Shown piece after piece: positions 17,000 to 25,867 of a DNA stretch of 64,000 bases. This DNA is from Methylobacterium organophilum. GTDB taxonomy: Bacteria > Pseudomonadota > Alphaproteobacteria > Rhizobiales > Beijerinckiaceae. Made by a program: the position numbers and the translations under genes. The stretch is taken from NCBI RefSeq assembly GCF_022179465.1, contig NZ_BPQV01000006.1, forward strand, positions 286,044 to 350,043, given 5' to 3'. The notes below the pieces were generated by a model. That model had not been told where the DNA came from. It made no database searches and saw only the letters and a program-made list of their open reading frames with translations. Positions within the stretch are counted from its first letter, which is position 1. The number at the start of each line of letters is the position of its first letter.

Positions 17000-17386
17000 T
17001 CAGGCGGCGCGTGGCTGGACGGCGGGCGCGACCTGCTTGATGACCTGCAGGAGCTTGTCGGGCTGGACGGGCTTCACCAGCCAGCCGGTCGCGCCGGCCT
17101 TGCGGGCCTCGTCGCGCTTCTCCTGCTGCGACTCCGTCGTCAGCACGAGCATCGGCACGAAGCGGGTGGGAGCGAGCTTGCGCAGCTCCTGGATCAGCTG
17201 CACGCCGTTGATGCCCGGCATGTGGAAGTCGGTGATGACGAGGCCGGGCACCAGGCCCGCCCGCACCTTGGCCAGCGCGGCCTCGCCATGGGCGGCCTGC
17301 TCCGTGGCGTAGCCGGACCGGGCGAGAATGCCGGCCATGCTCGACAGGATCGTCGGAGAATCATCGACAAGTAGGATCGTACTCAT
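17000..17386 (-). CDS. cheY: CheY-like single-domain response regulator
   Basis: A 128-residue receiver domain: acidic pair D8-D9, phospho-acceptor D53 (LVITDFHMPG), switch Thr (LVLTTES) and Lys (GWLVKPVQP). It has no output domain, so it works by protein contact, as CheY does at the flagellar motor or as a phosphate sink. I chose the ATG at 17386, which begins the receiver; longer open frames add a non-homologous leader. It stands 142 bases after parA and 30 bases before the MCP-like gene. An AT-rich gap with stem-loops in front suggests its own promoter. Confidence 0.9.
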   Translation of the reverse strand: MSTILLVDDSPTILSSMAGILARSGYATEQAAHGEAALAKVRAGLVPGLVITDFHMPGINGVQLIQELRKLAPTRFVPMLVLTTESQQEKRDEARKAGATGWLVKPVQPDKLLQVIKQVAPAVQPRAA

Positions 17387-17464
17387 AAGACTCAACCCCT
17401 GATCAGAATTCCGGAGGACGGCCCTTTTTCGTTGAGAGGGCAGATTCGACAGTGAGGTCGCGTA

Positions 17465-17521
17465 CAACGATGACTCAAACGAAGAATATGATTCTTTGGT
17501 AATCAGTTCGTTTCGTCGTTG
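17465..17521. other. Nested stem-loops between parA and cheY
   Basis: A perfect inner palindrome AAGAAT-ATG-ATTCTT lies at 17482-17496. It is flanked by outer arms CAACGA...AACGAA and TTCGTT...TCGTTG (17465-17521). The region is AT-rich against its surroundings. It may end the main che transcript or regulate the downstream cheY; there is no direct evidence for either. Confidence 0.35.
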
Positions 17522-17528
17522 TGTGCGG

Positions 17529-18299
17529 CTATTTTTTACTATAAGAGATAATCCTGCGGATCACATTTTCACAGAGTAGTTCAAAATCTTCAACAGAACG
17601 TGTTTTTGGTTTGAAATATTTGACGGGTCGCTGGTGTCCGAAGGCTTCGGCCAGGGCGATGTCGGACCGGATCCCGGCGAGCAGGCGCTCCCGGCCGAAC
17701 CGGGTGCCGAGCTGCTCCAGGACCTCCCGCTGCATAGTCACCCGCAGATCGAGCTGGACGGGCAGGATCGACAGGCCCTGGAGGTCGGCATTCAGAGTGG
17801 TAGCGACCTGGAAGAAGGAACGCGCGAACTGGCTGACGCCGTCGATGGCGAGGTGGTGCAGGGTGGTGGGGACGAGGACATGGTGCGCGCTGGCGAGCGC
17901 GCTCACGAGCAGCGCGTCGGCGGTGGGCGCGGTATCGATCAGGATCACCTGATACATCTCGGCGAGCGGCTGGAGCGCCAGGGCGAGGCAGAGGGGCGGG
18001 ATCGAGGCGGACACGCCCTCGAAGCCGCGATCGGCCGGCAGGATGTCGATGTTGGGATAGGCGGTCGTGCGGATACTTCCGGCAAGGGGCGCCCCGATGC
18101 CCCGGAACACGTCGTGCACCGTCGGCTGGCCGGGGGCCGCCTTCACGCCGAAGCCGAGACCGGCATGGCCCTGGCTGTCGAGATCGACCACGAGCACGCG
18201 GCAGCCACGATCACCGAGCGCGGCGGCGAGATTGACGGTGGTCGTCGTCTTCGCCGTCCCGCCCTTGCGGTTGGAGACGGCGATCACCCGCCCGCTCAT
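17529..18299 (-). CDS. ParA-family ATPase of the chemosensory cluster
   Basis: A 256-residue ParA/MinD-type ATPase. The deviant Walker A motif K12-GGTAK17-TT is followed by VVDLDSQGHAG and ILIDTAPTA (Walker A' and B). Its start overlaps the STAS gene stop by four bases (ATGA), so it is translated with the che operon rather than belonging to plasmid partition; no parB gene is near. In Rhodobacter (PpfA) and Vibrio (ParC), ParA relatives placed in che operons position and divide receptor arrays. The soluble receptor at the head of this operon is the natural partner (inference). Its C-terminal region, AFGHQRPVKYFKPKTRSVEDF, is lysine/arginine-rich. Confidence 0.9.
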   Translation of the reverse strand: MSGRVIAVSNRKGGTAKTTTTVNLAAALGDRGCRVLVVDLDSQGHAGLGFGVKAAPGQPTVHDVFRGIGAPLAGSIRTTAYPNIDILPADRGFEGVSASIPPLCLALALQPLAEMYQVILIDTAPTADALLVSALASAHHVLVPTTLHHLAIDGVSQFARSFFQVATTLNADLQGLSILPVQLDLRVTMQREVLEQLGTRFGRERLLAGIRSDIALAEAFGHQRPVKYFKPKTRSVEDFELLCENVIRRIISYSKK

Positions 18300-18559
18300 C
18301 CCACGCGCTCTCCCCTCGGTGCCTCCGCCCGCGGCAGCCCGTCCAGACAGGCCGCGGCCGCGGGATCGGCCGGGCAGCCGCGGATCGTGGGGGCGGCCGC
18401 CATCAGCACCTGGAGGACGGCGGTGTGGGCCTGTTCGAGGCCGGAGAGATCGACGACGGGATCCGCCGCCCCGCGCAAGACGTCGAGCAGCCGCTCGGCC
18501 TCCTCGATGGGGCAATGCCCGGTGAGCAGAACGCAATCGTCGCGAAGGTCGAGGGGCAT
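18296..18559 (-). CDS. STAS-domain protein
   Basis: An 87-residue protein with the fold pattern of a STAS domain (anti-sigma antagonist type): a strand CVLLTGHCPIEEAERLLDVL, then PVVDLSGLEQAHTAVLQVLMAA. The usual phosphorylated Ser in a D-S-S-G motif is replaced by A-H-T-A, so regulation by phosphorylation is uncertain. It overlaps the cheA stop by one base and the parA start by four, so it is fully embedded in the che operon. Small STAS proteins occur in several che clusters with unknown task, perhaps as adaptors. Confidence 0.7.
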   Translation of the reverse strand: MPLDLRDDCVLLTGHCPIEEAERLLDVLRGAADPVVDLSGLEQAHTAVLQVLMAAAPTIRGCPADPAAAACLDGLPRAEAPRGERVG

Positions 18560-21135
18560 CAGACGAGGTCCGGCAGGTTGAGGATGAGGAGGACGCGGCC
18601 ATCGCCGAGGAGCGCCGTGCCCGAGAAGCCCGAGAGCCCGGCGAGCAGCCCCTCCAGGGGGCGCACGATCACTTCCATCCGCTCGCGGAAGCCGTCGACG
18701 AGGATCCCGACCCGGTCCCGCCCGACCCGGACCACCATCACGGCCTCCTCCTCCGGCGGTTCGTCGTCCGCAGGCGGCAGGCCGAGGCTGTCGGCGAGCC
18801 GCACGAGGGGGATCACCGCGTCGCGCAGGACGAAGGTCTCACGCTGCTTGATGCGGTGGATCTGGGCATGGGGAACCTTCACCGTCTCGGCCACGGATTC
18901 CATGACCACCCCGAACTGCTGACCGCGCACCGCGATGGTCACGATGCGCGTCACGGCCATGGTGAGCGGCAGCTGCACGGTCACGCAGGTTCCCGCACCG
19001 ACCCGGCTGGTCAGCCAGACATCGCCGCCCGCCTTGCGCACGGCGGAGCGGACCACGTCCATGCCGACGCCCCGGCCCGACAGGTCCGAGACCTCCTCCT
19101 TGGTGGAGAAGCCGGCGGCGAAGACGAGGTTGATCGCCTCCTCCGGGCTCATCTGCGCCGCCTGCTCGGCGGAGATCAGGCCGCTGCGCAGGGCTTTCTC
19201 GCGCACCGCCTGCGGGTCGATGCCCCGGCCGTCGTCGGAGACCTCGATGATGACGTTGTCGTTCTCCTGGCGCGCGGTGAGGCGCAGGGTGCCCTGGGCC
19301 GGCTTGCCCGACGCCCGCCGAGCTTCGGGGGATTCGATGCCGTGGTCCAGGCTGTTGCGGACCATGTGGATGAGCGGGTCGGCCAGACTCTCCAGCACGG
19401 TCTTGTCGGCCTCGGTATCCTCGCCCTGGATGACGAGCGCGACCTCCTTGCCGAGTTTGCGCGAGATGTCCCGGACGAGCCGCGGGAAGCGCTGGAAGAC
19501 CTGGCTCACCGGCATCATGCGGATCGCCATCACGCCGACCTGCAGGCTTTGGGCGATGCGGTCGATGAAGGCGTATTGCTCCTTGATTTCCCGCCCGAGC
19601 TGGCGCGAGCCCGAGACCTGTTCGACCCGCTCGGCGAGATAGGCGAGGCCGTTCTTGGCCACCGTCAGCTCGGCGACGAAGTTCATCAGCGCATCGACCT
19701 TGCCCTGTTCCACCCGCAGCATGCGGGCCGGTGCCCGGCTCTCCTCGCCGGGCTTCGGCTCCGCCGGGCCGCGGGCGGGAGGCACGGGGTCCGCAGGCGG
19801 GCGTTCCGGTGCGGCGATGGCGATCGGCACCGGTGCAGACCGGTCGGCCTGCGCCTCGCGGGCGAGCAGGGCTTCGGCGAGCCGGGATCCGTCGCCGCCA
19901 TGCGCGGCGAGGGCTTGGCGCAGCTGCGTCGCCCGATCGGGGGCGAGATGCGGGAGGCAGCGTTCGACGACAAGACGAACGGCCTCGAGCCGGCCTTCCG
20001 CGACGCCGTCGTCGGTGATCACGCCGAGAAGTTCGGCCTGGGCGATCAGGATCTCCTCGGCCACCCGGCGCAGCCCCGAGGGTGCCCCCGCTCCGGGGGC
20101 GAGAGGCGGCACTGCGTCATCCTCTTCCGCCGGTATCGGGCGGCCGCCCGCGACCGCCTCGACGAGGCGCAGGAGAAGACCGGCTTCCTCCGAGGAGGCG
20201 AGAATGGCGATCCAGCGCAGGGCAGAGGCCTGCCGGCTGCCGGGTCCGACGATCCGCAGGAGCGCGGCGGCCGCGGCGGCGAGGCCGTCCCGATCGTCGG
20301 CGGCGAGGGAGCGCCGCGCCCCGGCGGCGAAGTCGCCGAAGACCTCGGATCCGTCCTGCGGTCCCGTCAGCGCGATCAGATCGCCCGGCCGGATGGTGGC
20401 CACGCTGGTCTGGTCGCTGACGTAGCGAAGGTGGTCGGCGACCGCCTCTGCGGGGGCCGTGGAGAGCGCCTCGAAGCGCAGGACGCACAGGAAGGGGTCG
20501 AAGGTCTCGATCGGCGGGAAAGGTTGGCGCGCCACCACGCGCAGACGGACCAATCCGGGCGAGAAGGAGACGAGATGGGCCGGGTCGTCGCCGCGGAAGA
20601 AGCAGGCCTCGTCCGGCTCGTAGCTCCAGGCGGTGAGCGCTCTGCCGGCCGCCGCGCGGTAGGCCTCGCGCAGCGATTCCTCCGGCCAGCCGGCGATCCA
20701 GGCCGGCGCCGCGGCCGGCCCGGCCTCGAGTCCCGCCTGTTGCGGGGCGGGGGCCTCGAGCCAGCGGCGCAGGACGGCGACGCGCTCCGCCATCACCCCC
20801 TCCGCGTCCTCCGGCAGCCGCTCGCGGCTCTCGAGGGCGTCGATCCAGTGGCCGACGAGGTCGAGGCTGTCGAGCAGCCCGTCGACGATCTCCGGCTCCA
20901 GGGCGAGGGCGCCGGCCCGGACCTCGACGAGCAGATCCTCCGCCGCGTGGACGAGGGCGGTGAGGGGGGCCACGTCGAACAGCCCGGAGGTGCCCTTCAG
21001 GGTGTGCACCGCCCGGAAGATGTCGTTCAGCGCGTCGGCGTCCTGCGCCTTCTCGAGCTGCAGCATGCCGCTGCCGGCGACCTCGAGGAGCTCCCGCGCC
21101 TCGGGGATGAACTGGGCGAGCAGGGCGTTCTTCAC
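18559..21135 (-). CDS. cheA: Chemotaxis histidine kinase CheA
   Basis: An 858-residue CheA. The P1 phosphotransfer domain has H44 (RAVHTLKGTSG). A long, poorly conserved linker (about 130-480) is far larger than in E. coli CheA. P3 dimerisation (VEQGKVDALMNFVAELTVAKNGL) follows, then the P4 kinase with HMVRNSLDHGIE (N box), VSDDGRGID (G1) and GRGVGMDVVR (G2), and a C-terminal CheW-like P5 ending LLILNLPDLV. It starts at GTG 21135, overlapping the cheY stop by four bases. It would phosphorylate the two CheY proteins and CheB of the cluster in response to the soluble receptor. Confidence 0.95.
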   Translation of the reverse strand: MKNALLAQFIPEARELLEVAGSGMLQLEKAQDADALNDIFRAVHTLKGTSGLFDVAPLTALVHAAEDLLVEVRAGALALEPEIVDGLLDSLDLVGHWIDALESRERLPEDAEGVMAERVAVLRRWLEAPAPQQAGLEAGPAAAPAWIAGWPEESLREAYRAAAGRALTAWSYEPDEACFFRGDDPAHLVSFSPGLVRLRVVARQPFPPIETFDPFLCVLRFEALSTAPAEAVADHLRYVSDQTSVATIRPGDLIALTGPQDGSEVFGDFAAGARRSLAADDRDGLAAAAAALLRIVGPGSRQASALRWIAILASSEEAGLLLRLVEAVAGGRPIPAEEDDAVPPLAPGAGAPSGLRRVAEEILIAQAELLGVITDDGVAEGRLEAVRLVVERCLPHLAPDRATQLRQALAAHGGDGSRLAEALLAREAQADRSAPVPIAIAAPERPPADPVPPARGPAEPKPGEESRAPARMLRVEQGKVDALMNFVAELTVAKNGLAYLAERVEQVSGSRQLGREIKEQYAFIDRIAQSLQVGVMAIRMMPVSQVFQRFPRLVRDISRKLGKEVALVIQGEDTEADKTVLESLADPLIHMVRNSLDHGIESPEARRASGKPAQGTLRLTARQENDNVIIEVSDDGRGIDPQAVREKALRSGLISAEQAAQMSPEEAINLVFAAGFSTKEEVSDLSGRGVGMDVVRSAVRKAGGDVWLTSRVGAGTCVTVQLPLTMAVTRIVTIAVRGQQFGVVMESVAETVKVPHAQIHRIKQRETFVLRDAVIPLVRLADSLGLPPADDEPPEEEAVMVVRVGRDRVGILVDGFRERMEVIVRPLEGLLAGLSGFSGTALLGDGRVLLILNLPDLV

Positions 21136-21503
21136 GACGCGGCTCCGGCCATCACGCGCGCGGCCTCCGCCAGCACCTGCGGCTGGACCGGCTTGACGAG
21201 GTAGAGATTGGCCCCGGCCGCGTAGGCGCGGGCCCGGTCCTGCGGCTCGCTCTCCGTCGAGATCATCAGGGCGGGCACGCCCCGCAGCTCGGGGGTGACG
21301 CGGCCCTGGCGCAGGAAGGCGTAGCCGTCCATCTTGGGCATGTTCACGTCGACCACGAGCAGGTCGAAGCTCTGCGCGATGGCCTTCTCCAGGCCCTCGA
21401 AGCCGTTCACCGCCTCCTCGACGGTGAAGCCCGCCTCTTCCAGGACGTCGCGGTAATACATGCGGACGGTCGTGGCATCGTCCACGACAAGGACACGCGC
21501 CAT
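21132..21503 (-). CDS. cheY: CheY-like response regulator
   Basis: A 123-residue receiver domain with D8-D9, phospho-acceptor D52 (LLVVDVNMPKMDG), Thr/Ser switch (LMISTES) and Lys in LVKPVQP. It lies between cheR (1 base apart) and cheA (4-base overlap), so it is the cognate receiver of this CheA. It has no DNA-binding output. The other CheY at 17000-17386 is clearly different in sequence, so the system has two outputs or one output and one sink. Confidence 0.93.
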   Translation of the reverse strand: MARVLVVDDATTVRMYYRDVLEEAGFTVEEAVNGFEGLEKAIAQSFDLLVVDVNMPKMDGYAFLRQGRVTPELRGVPALMISTESEPQDRARAYAAGANLYLVKPVQPQVLAEAARVMAGAAS

Positions 21504-21504
21504 C

Positions 21505-22368
21505 TCAGGCCTCCGCGTCGAAGGGTTTCTGGTAGACGATCGCCTCCGCGAACTTGCGGATGGCGAACAGCGACGAGATCCGGCTCATCGATTCCGAATG
21601 GCCGAGGCAGACGAAGCCGCCGGGCCTGAGGGCCTCGAAGATCGTCTGGGCGGCGTCGCGCCGCGAGGCGTCGTCGAAGTAGATGAGCAGGTTGCGGCAG
21701 AACACGACGTCGAAGCCGCGGAACTGCCGGGTCGACAGCGGGTCGGACAGGTTGACCTGGTGGAAGGCGATCGAGTCCCGGATGTCGGGGAGCACCTCGT
21801 AGGCGCCGCGCACCCGCCGGGTGAACCGGTCCAGCGTGGCCTTCGGCACGTGCTGCACGGCGCGCTCCCCGTAGAGGCCGCGCCGGGCCTGCTCGATCAC
21901 CGTGGTGTCGATGTCGGAGGCGACGATCTCGATGTCGTAGCGGTCGACCTCGGCCCAGTTGTCCAGCAGCTGGAAGGCGATGGAATAGGGCTCCTCCCCG
22001 GTGGAGCAGGGAACCGACCAGATCCGCACCGGCGCGCCCGGCCGCTTGGCGCGCACGACCTCGGGGAGGATCGAGCGGATCAGGCAGTGGAACTGGTATT
22101 CCTCGCGGTAGAAATAGGTCTCGTTGACCGTCATCAGGTTGACGAGCGCCTGGAACTCGGCGCCGCTCGCCTGGAAGCGGAGCGTGTTGAAGTAGTCGCG
22201 GAAGGCGACCTGCCCGGTCGCCAGCATCCGTTCCTGCAGGCGCTTGTCCACGAAGTAGCGCTTGTTGTCGCCGAACATGATGCCGGTCTTGCGGTAGAAG
22301 AAGTCGCGGAAGCGCGTGAAGTCGCTCTCGGAGACGTCGGGGTTGTGGGCGGCGGGCAGCGCGCTCAT
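21505..22368 (-). CDS. cheR: Chemoreceptor methyltransferase CheR
   Basis: A 287-residue CheR. The N-terminal helical domain (FTRFRDFFYRKTGI, KRLQERM) is followed by the SAM-dependent methyltransferase domain: TYFYREEYQF, the SAM loop IWSVPCSTGEEPYSIA, DIDTTVIEQARRG, and FCRNLLIYFD. It adds methyl groups to receptor glutamates, and CheB removes them. An ATG at 22368 is used; GTG at 22374 would add two residues. It lies between the HEAT gene and cheY in the same operon. Confidence 0.95.
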   Translation of the reverse strand: MSALPAAHNPDVSESDFTRFRDFFYRKTGIMFGDNKRYFVDKRLQERMLATGQVAFRDYFNTLRFQASGAEFQALVNLMTVNETYFYREEYQFHCLIRSILPEVVRAKRPGAPVRIWSVPCSTGEEPYSIAFQLLDNWAEVDRYDIEIVASDIDTTVIEQARRGLYGERAVQHVPKATLDRFTRRVRGAYEVLPDIRDSIAFHQVNLSDPLSTRQFRGFDVVFCRNLLIYFDDASRRDAAQTIFEALRPGGFVCLGHSESMSRISSLFAIRKFAEAIVYQKPFDAEA

Positions 22369-22382
22369 CGGCACCGGGCCCG

Positions 22383-22988
22383 TCAGGCGATGCGGCGCTG
22401 GGCGGCCTTGGCCGCGAAGCGCAGGAAGGGCTCGTCGGGGAAGCGCGCCACCACCGCCTCGATCTCCGGGATCATCTCCGGCGTGCCGATCTCGGCGAGG
22501 ACGTCGAGGGCGGCGGCGCAGACATTCACGTGCGGGTCGCGGGCGAGGGCGCGCAGGGCGAGGGTGGCCGCCTGCGGATGGCGCAGGGACACGAGCACGT
22601 TGACGGCGAAGATGCGCCGGTCGCTGTCGGGATGGTCGAGGCCGCGCTCCAGGGCGCCGAGCATCCCCGCCTCCATCATCTGCAGGGTCTCGATCGCGGC
22701 GTTGCGCAGCCAGACGTCCTCGCTGCCGAGCAGGCCGAACAGATGCTCGGCCGCCTCCGCCGTGCCGATCCGCCCGAGGGCGGCGAGGATCGCCTCGCGC
22801 ACGCTGGTCTCGGGCTCGCGGGCGAGCTGCGCGGCCAGGGCGTCGATGGCGCCGACGGTATCGGGATCGGCGGCGAGGCGGCGGGCGGCCTCGCGCCGCA
22901 CCGCCGCCGCGGGGGCGCCGAGGGCCGCGCGGGGATCCGGGAGGTCGTCCGCCGGAGCGGGGGCGGCGATGCGGCGGACAAGGGCCAT
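22383..22988 (-). CDS. HEAT-repeat protein of the chemosensory operon
   Basis: A 201-residue alpha-solenoid with five to six HEAT repeats (PAAAVRREAARRLAADPD, ETSVREAILAALGRIG, DVWLRNAAIETLQMM, HVNVCAAALDVLAEIG). It lies tightly between cheB and cheR. HEAT proteins are recurring members of non-flagellar-type che clusters, where they are thought to bind receptors or the kinase complex; the function is not established. It is not closely similar to the HEAT protein at 6582-7547 apart from the repeat type. Confidence 0.85.
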   Translation of the reverse strand: MALVRRIAAPAPADDLPDPRAALGAPAAAVRREAARRLAADPDTVGAIDALAAQLAREPETSVREAILAALGRIGTAEAAEHLFGLLGSEDVWLRNAAIETLQMMEAGMLGALERGLDHPDSDRRIFAVNVLVSLRHPQAATLALRALARDPHVNVCAAALDVLAEIGTPEMIPEIEAVVARFPDEPFLRFAAKAAQRRIA

Positions 22989-22995
22989 GGCGACC

Positions 22996-24042
22996 TCAGG
23001 ACACCCAGCTGACGAGCTGGGTCGGAATGGAACGGGCCGGGAGCGTGAGCGTCGCGCCCCCGCGGCGGATGAGCTCGGCCGGCATGCCGAACACGACGGC
23101 GCTCGATTCCGCCTCGGCGATGGTGCGGCCGCCGGCGGCGTGCAGCTCGCTCATCGCCGCGGCGCCGTCGTCGCCCATGCCGGTGAGCTCGACGGCGACG
23201 AGGCCCTGGGGGGGCAGCACCGCCAGGGCGGAGCGCACCAGGCGGTCGACGCTCGGATGCCAGCGCAGGGCCGGGTCGCTCGGCAGCGAGGCGACCACGA
23301 GCCGCCCGAGCCGGCGCTCGATCACCACGTCGGAATCGCCCTGGCCGATATAGACGTGGCCCGGGGCGAGGGGCACCGGCGTGGTCACCTCGCGGACGGT
23401 GAGGGCGCAGATCCGGTCGAGGCGCTGGGCGAAGGGGCCGGTGAAGGAGCCCGGCATGTGCTGGGCGATCACCACGGGCCAGGGCAGGTCCGCCGGCAGC
23501 TCGGGCAGGATGTCCTCCAGGGTGCGGGGCCCCCCGGTGGAGACGCCCATCAGGATGCAGCCCTCCGGCCGCCGGGCCGCCGGCGCGCGGCGCGGCTGGG
23601 CCTGCCGGGTGCGGCGCATGCGGTCGAGCAGCCCGTGGGCGCGCCGCGGCTTCGCCCGGGCGGCGACGCGGACCTTGTCCACCATCGCGTCGCGGATGGT
23701 GCCGATGTTGAGCGAGACCGTGCCCCCGGGCTTCTCGACATAATCGACCGCGCCGAGCTGCATCGCCTCCAGGGTCACCGCGGCGCTCTCGCTGGTCAGG
23801 GAGGAGACCATGACCACCGGACGGGGCGTCTCGGCCATGATCTCGCTGAGGCAGGTCAGGCCGTCCATCTCCGGCATGTTGATGTCGAGGGTGACGACGT
23901 CGGGATCGAACAGGGCGACCTGTTCGAGGGCGTCGCGCCCGTTGCGGGCGGTCCGCACCTCGGAGAAGCCGCTCTCCTCGAAGATCATGCGCAGGAATTT
24001 GCGCATCAGGGCCGAGTCGTCGACGATCAGGAGCTTGGTCAT
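22996..24042 (-). CDS. cheB: Chemotaxis methylesterase CheB
   Basis: A 348-residue two-domain CheB. The receiver has D8-D9 and phospho-acceptor D53 (VVTLDINMPEMDG). The C-terminal methylesterase/deamidase has S168 (GVSTGGPRTL), H195 (VIAQHMPGSFT) and D291 (TGMGDDGAAAM), the full Ser-His-Asp set. A basic Arg/Pro-rich linker joins them (about 130-160). It removes methyl groups from receptor glutamates once phosphorylated by CheA. It sits 7 bases before the HEAT gene and 76 bases after the triple-CheW gene. Confidence 0.95.
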   Translation of the reverse strand: MTKLLIVDDSALMRKFLRMIFEESGFSEVRTARNGRDALEQVALFDPDVVTLDINMPEMDGLTCLSEIMAETPRPVVMVSSLTSESAAVTLEAMQLGAVDYVEKPGGTVSLNIGTIRDAMVDKVRVAARAKPRRAHGLLDRMRRTRQAQPRRAPAARRPEGCILMGVSTGGPRTLEDILPELPADLPWPVVIAQHMPGSFTGPFAQRLDRICALTVREVTTPVPLAPGHVYIGQGDSDVVIERRLGRLVVASLPSDPALRWHPSVDRLVRSALAVLPPQGLVAVELTGMGDDGAAAMSELHAAGGRTIAEAESSAVVFGMPAELIRRGGATLTLPARSIPTQLVSWVS

Positions 24043-24118
24043 CGGGGCAACGGGGTCGGGTTGGCGTCCGGGTCCGGCCGCCGCGCCTCGCGGCGCGGCG
24101 GCCTCGGGGCACGCCGCC

Positions 24119-25675
24119 TCAGGCGGCGCGGCGCAGGTCGGCGACTTCGCGCCGGTTCAGGAGCCGGTCGACGTTCAGCATCAGGATGATGCGCTTGGCG
24201 TCGGCGAGGTTGGCGATGCGCTCGATGGCGCTGCCCTCGTCCTGGGCGAGGTCCGGCGCCGGGGCGATCGCCGAGCGGGGAATCCTCAGCACCTCCGAGA
24301 CCGAGTCGACGATGAAGCCCGTGCGCACGTTCTCGATCATGAACACCATGATCCGCTGGCGGTCGTTGCGCTCGGTGTCCGGCAGCTGGAAGCGGCGGCG
24401 CTGGTCCACCACCGGCAGCACCGCCCCGCGCAGGTTGACCACGCCCTCGATGAAGCGGGGCGTGCGCGGCACGCGGGTGAGCTGCTCGGGCACCCGCACG
24501 ATCTCGTGCACCGCGTCGATCGACACGCCGTATTCCTCGTCGGCGAGGCGGAAGACCACGAACTGTTCCTCCTCGTCGGCCGACACCGTCCCGTCCGTCC
24601 GCATGTCCCGCATCGTCTCCTCCTTCCCGGCCGTGTCGCCCATGGTCAGGGCCGCGCTGTCGAACAGGCGCTCCGCCGACAGGATCGAGACGAGGCGGCG
24701 GCCCTGGTCGATCCGGCAGATCGCCTCGATCTCGCGCAGGCCCCCCGAGCCCGAGAGCAGGTCCGGAAGCGGGTCCACGATCCCGCGGGCCACGCGCAGC
24801 ACCTCCTTGACCGTGTCGGTCACGATCCCGACCGAGCCGTCGGCGGCGCCGTTCCAGGACACCACGACGATGCGGCTCTGCTCGCTGAGGCCCGCCTCGG
24901 CGATGCCGAACAGCCGGCGCAGGCTGACCAGGGGCAGCAGGCGCTCGCGCAGGGTGATCACGCCGATGACGTGGCGCGGCGCGTTGGGCACGGCGCTCAC
25001 GATCTCCGGCACCTGCACGATCTCCTGAACGTGCTCGATCGGCAGGGCGTATTCCTGGCCCGCGAGCTCGAAGGACACGAGCTGAATCTCGTCGGAGGTG
25101 CCGCCGGCCTCGGCCTCGCCGCGGGAGCTGGAGAGCGGGCCGGCTTCCGCCAGCAGCTCCGCCCGCGGCCCGGCGACGACGGCGCGGGCGCCGCCGCTGC
25201 GCTGCAGCAGGCGGGCGGGGTCGATGATCATGACCATGCCGCTCTCGCGCTTGATCACCCCCGACAGCATGTCGGTGTCGACGCTGCCGCCGAGGCTCTC
25301 GGTGCCCTCGATCTCGCCGAGCTCGGCGGTGACCACGCTCGCCATGCGGTCGACGACGAAGCCGAAGGGCGTGCCCTGGCTGACGACGACGACGCGGGTG
25401 GCGTCGTCGTGCGGGCGGTCGGCCAGGGCGAACAGGCGGCGCAGGCTGGCGATGGGCAGGACCGAGCCGCGCAGGTTGGCGAGCCCGGCCAGGCAGGTGG
25501 GGGCGAGGGGCACGTCGACCATCTCGGGCAGCCGGATGATCTCCTGCACCTCGGCGAGCGGGACGGCGTAGGTCTCGCGCTCGATATGGAAGGTCACGAA
25601 TTGCCGGACGTTCTGGCCGGTCTGGGCCGCGGCGCCCTCGCGCTCCGCGGTCTCGGGCTGGGCTGAGCTGGACAT
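24119..25675 (-). CDS. cheW: Triple-domain CheW scaffold protein
   Basis: A 518-residue protein made of three consecutive CheW domains, at about residues 25-165 (QFVTFHIERETYAVPL), 200-340 (IQLVSFELAGQEYALPI) and 370-510 (QFVVFRLADEEYGVSI). Each carries the VQEIIRLP-type and LRGSVLPI / LRERLLPL / LRGAVLPV signatures. The start at 25675 (MSSSAQ) follows GAGGGA; the longer open frame is a Pro-rich leader. CheW links receptors to CheA, and a three-fold version could bridge several receptors or replace separate CheW copies, as no other cheW gene is present here. It is the second gene of the operon, after the soluble receptor. Confidence 0.93.
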   Translation of the reverse strand: MSSSAQPETAEREGAAAQTGQNVRQFVTFHIERETYAVPLAEVQEIIRLPEMVDVPLAPTCLAGLANLRGSVLPIASLRRLFALADRPHDDATRVVVVSQGTPFGFVVDRMASVVTAELGEIEGTESLGGSVDTDMLSGVIKRESGMVMIIDPARLLQRSGGARAVVAGPRAELLAEAGPLSSSRGEAEAGGTSDEIQLVSFELAGQEYALPIEHVQEIVQVPEIVSAVPNAPRHVIGVITLRERLLPLVSLRRLFGIAEAGLSEQSRIVVVSWNGAADGSVGIVTDTVKEVLRVARGIVDPLPDLLSGSGGLREIEAICRIDQGRRLVSILSAERLFDSAALTMGDTAGKEETMRDMRTDGTVSADEEEQFVVFRLADEEYGVSIDAVHEIVRVPEQLTRVPRTPRFIEGVVNLRGAVLPVVDQRRRFQLPDTERNDRQRIMVFMIENVRTGFIVDSVSEVLRIPRSAIAPAPDLAQDEGSAIERIANLADAKRIILMLNVDRLLNRREVADLRRAA

Positions 25676-25867
25676 CGGATTCCCTCGATCCCGCTGCGCG
25701 GTCCGCGGACCGGCCGGTGCTCGCTGTGACGGGGGTCCGAAGGCGGTGCCCGGGGCCACCGCCTTCTCGGATCGTCCCGGCCGGAGGGCGCGGGACGCGC
25801 GCGGTTCGCTGGCCGGGGGCGGGCGTGGCGGAGGCCGCGCCCGCGCCCCGCGCGGCGGGCGACCGGA

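Noticed and set aside
17529-18299. Plasmid partition locus
   Set aside because: No ParB gene, no centromere-like repeats and no replication gene; the ParA frame is locked into the che operon by overlapping stops and starts.
18856-24189. Very long open frames on the plus strand opposite the che operon (700-900 codons)
   Set aside because: They are antisense shadows of GC-rich coding DNA; their translations are low-complexity and match no family, while the minus-strand frames carry complete che proteins.
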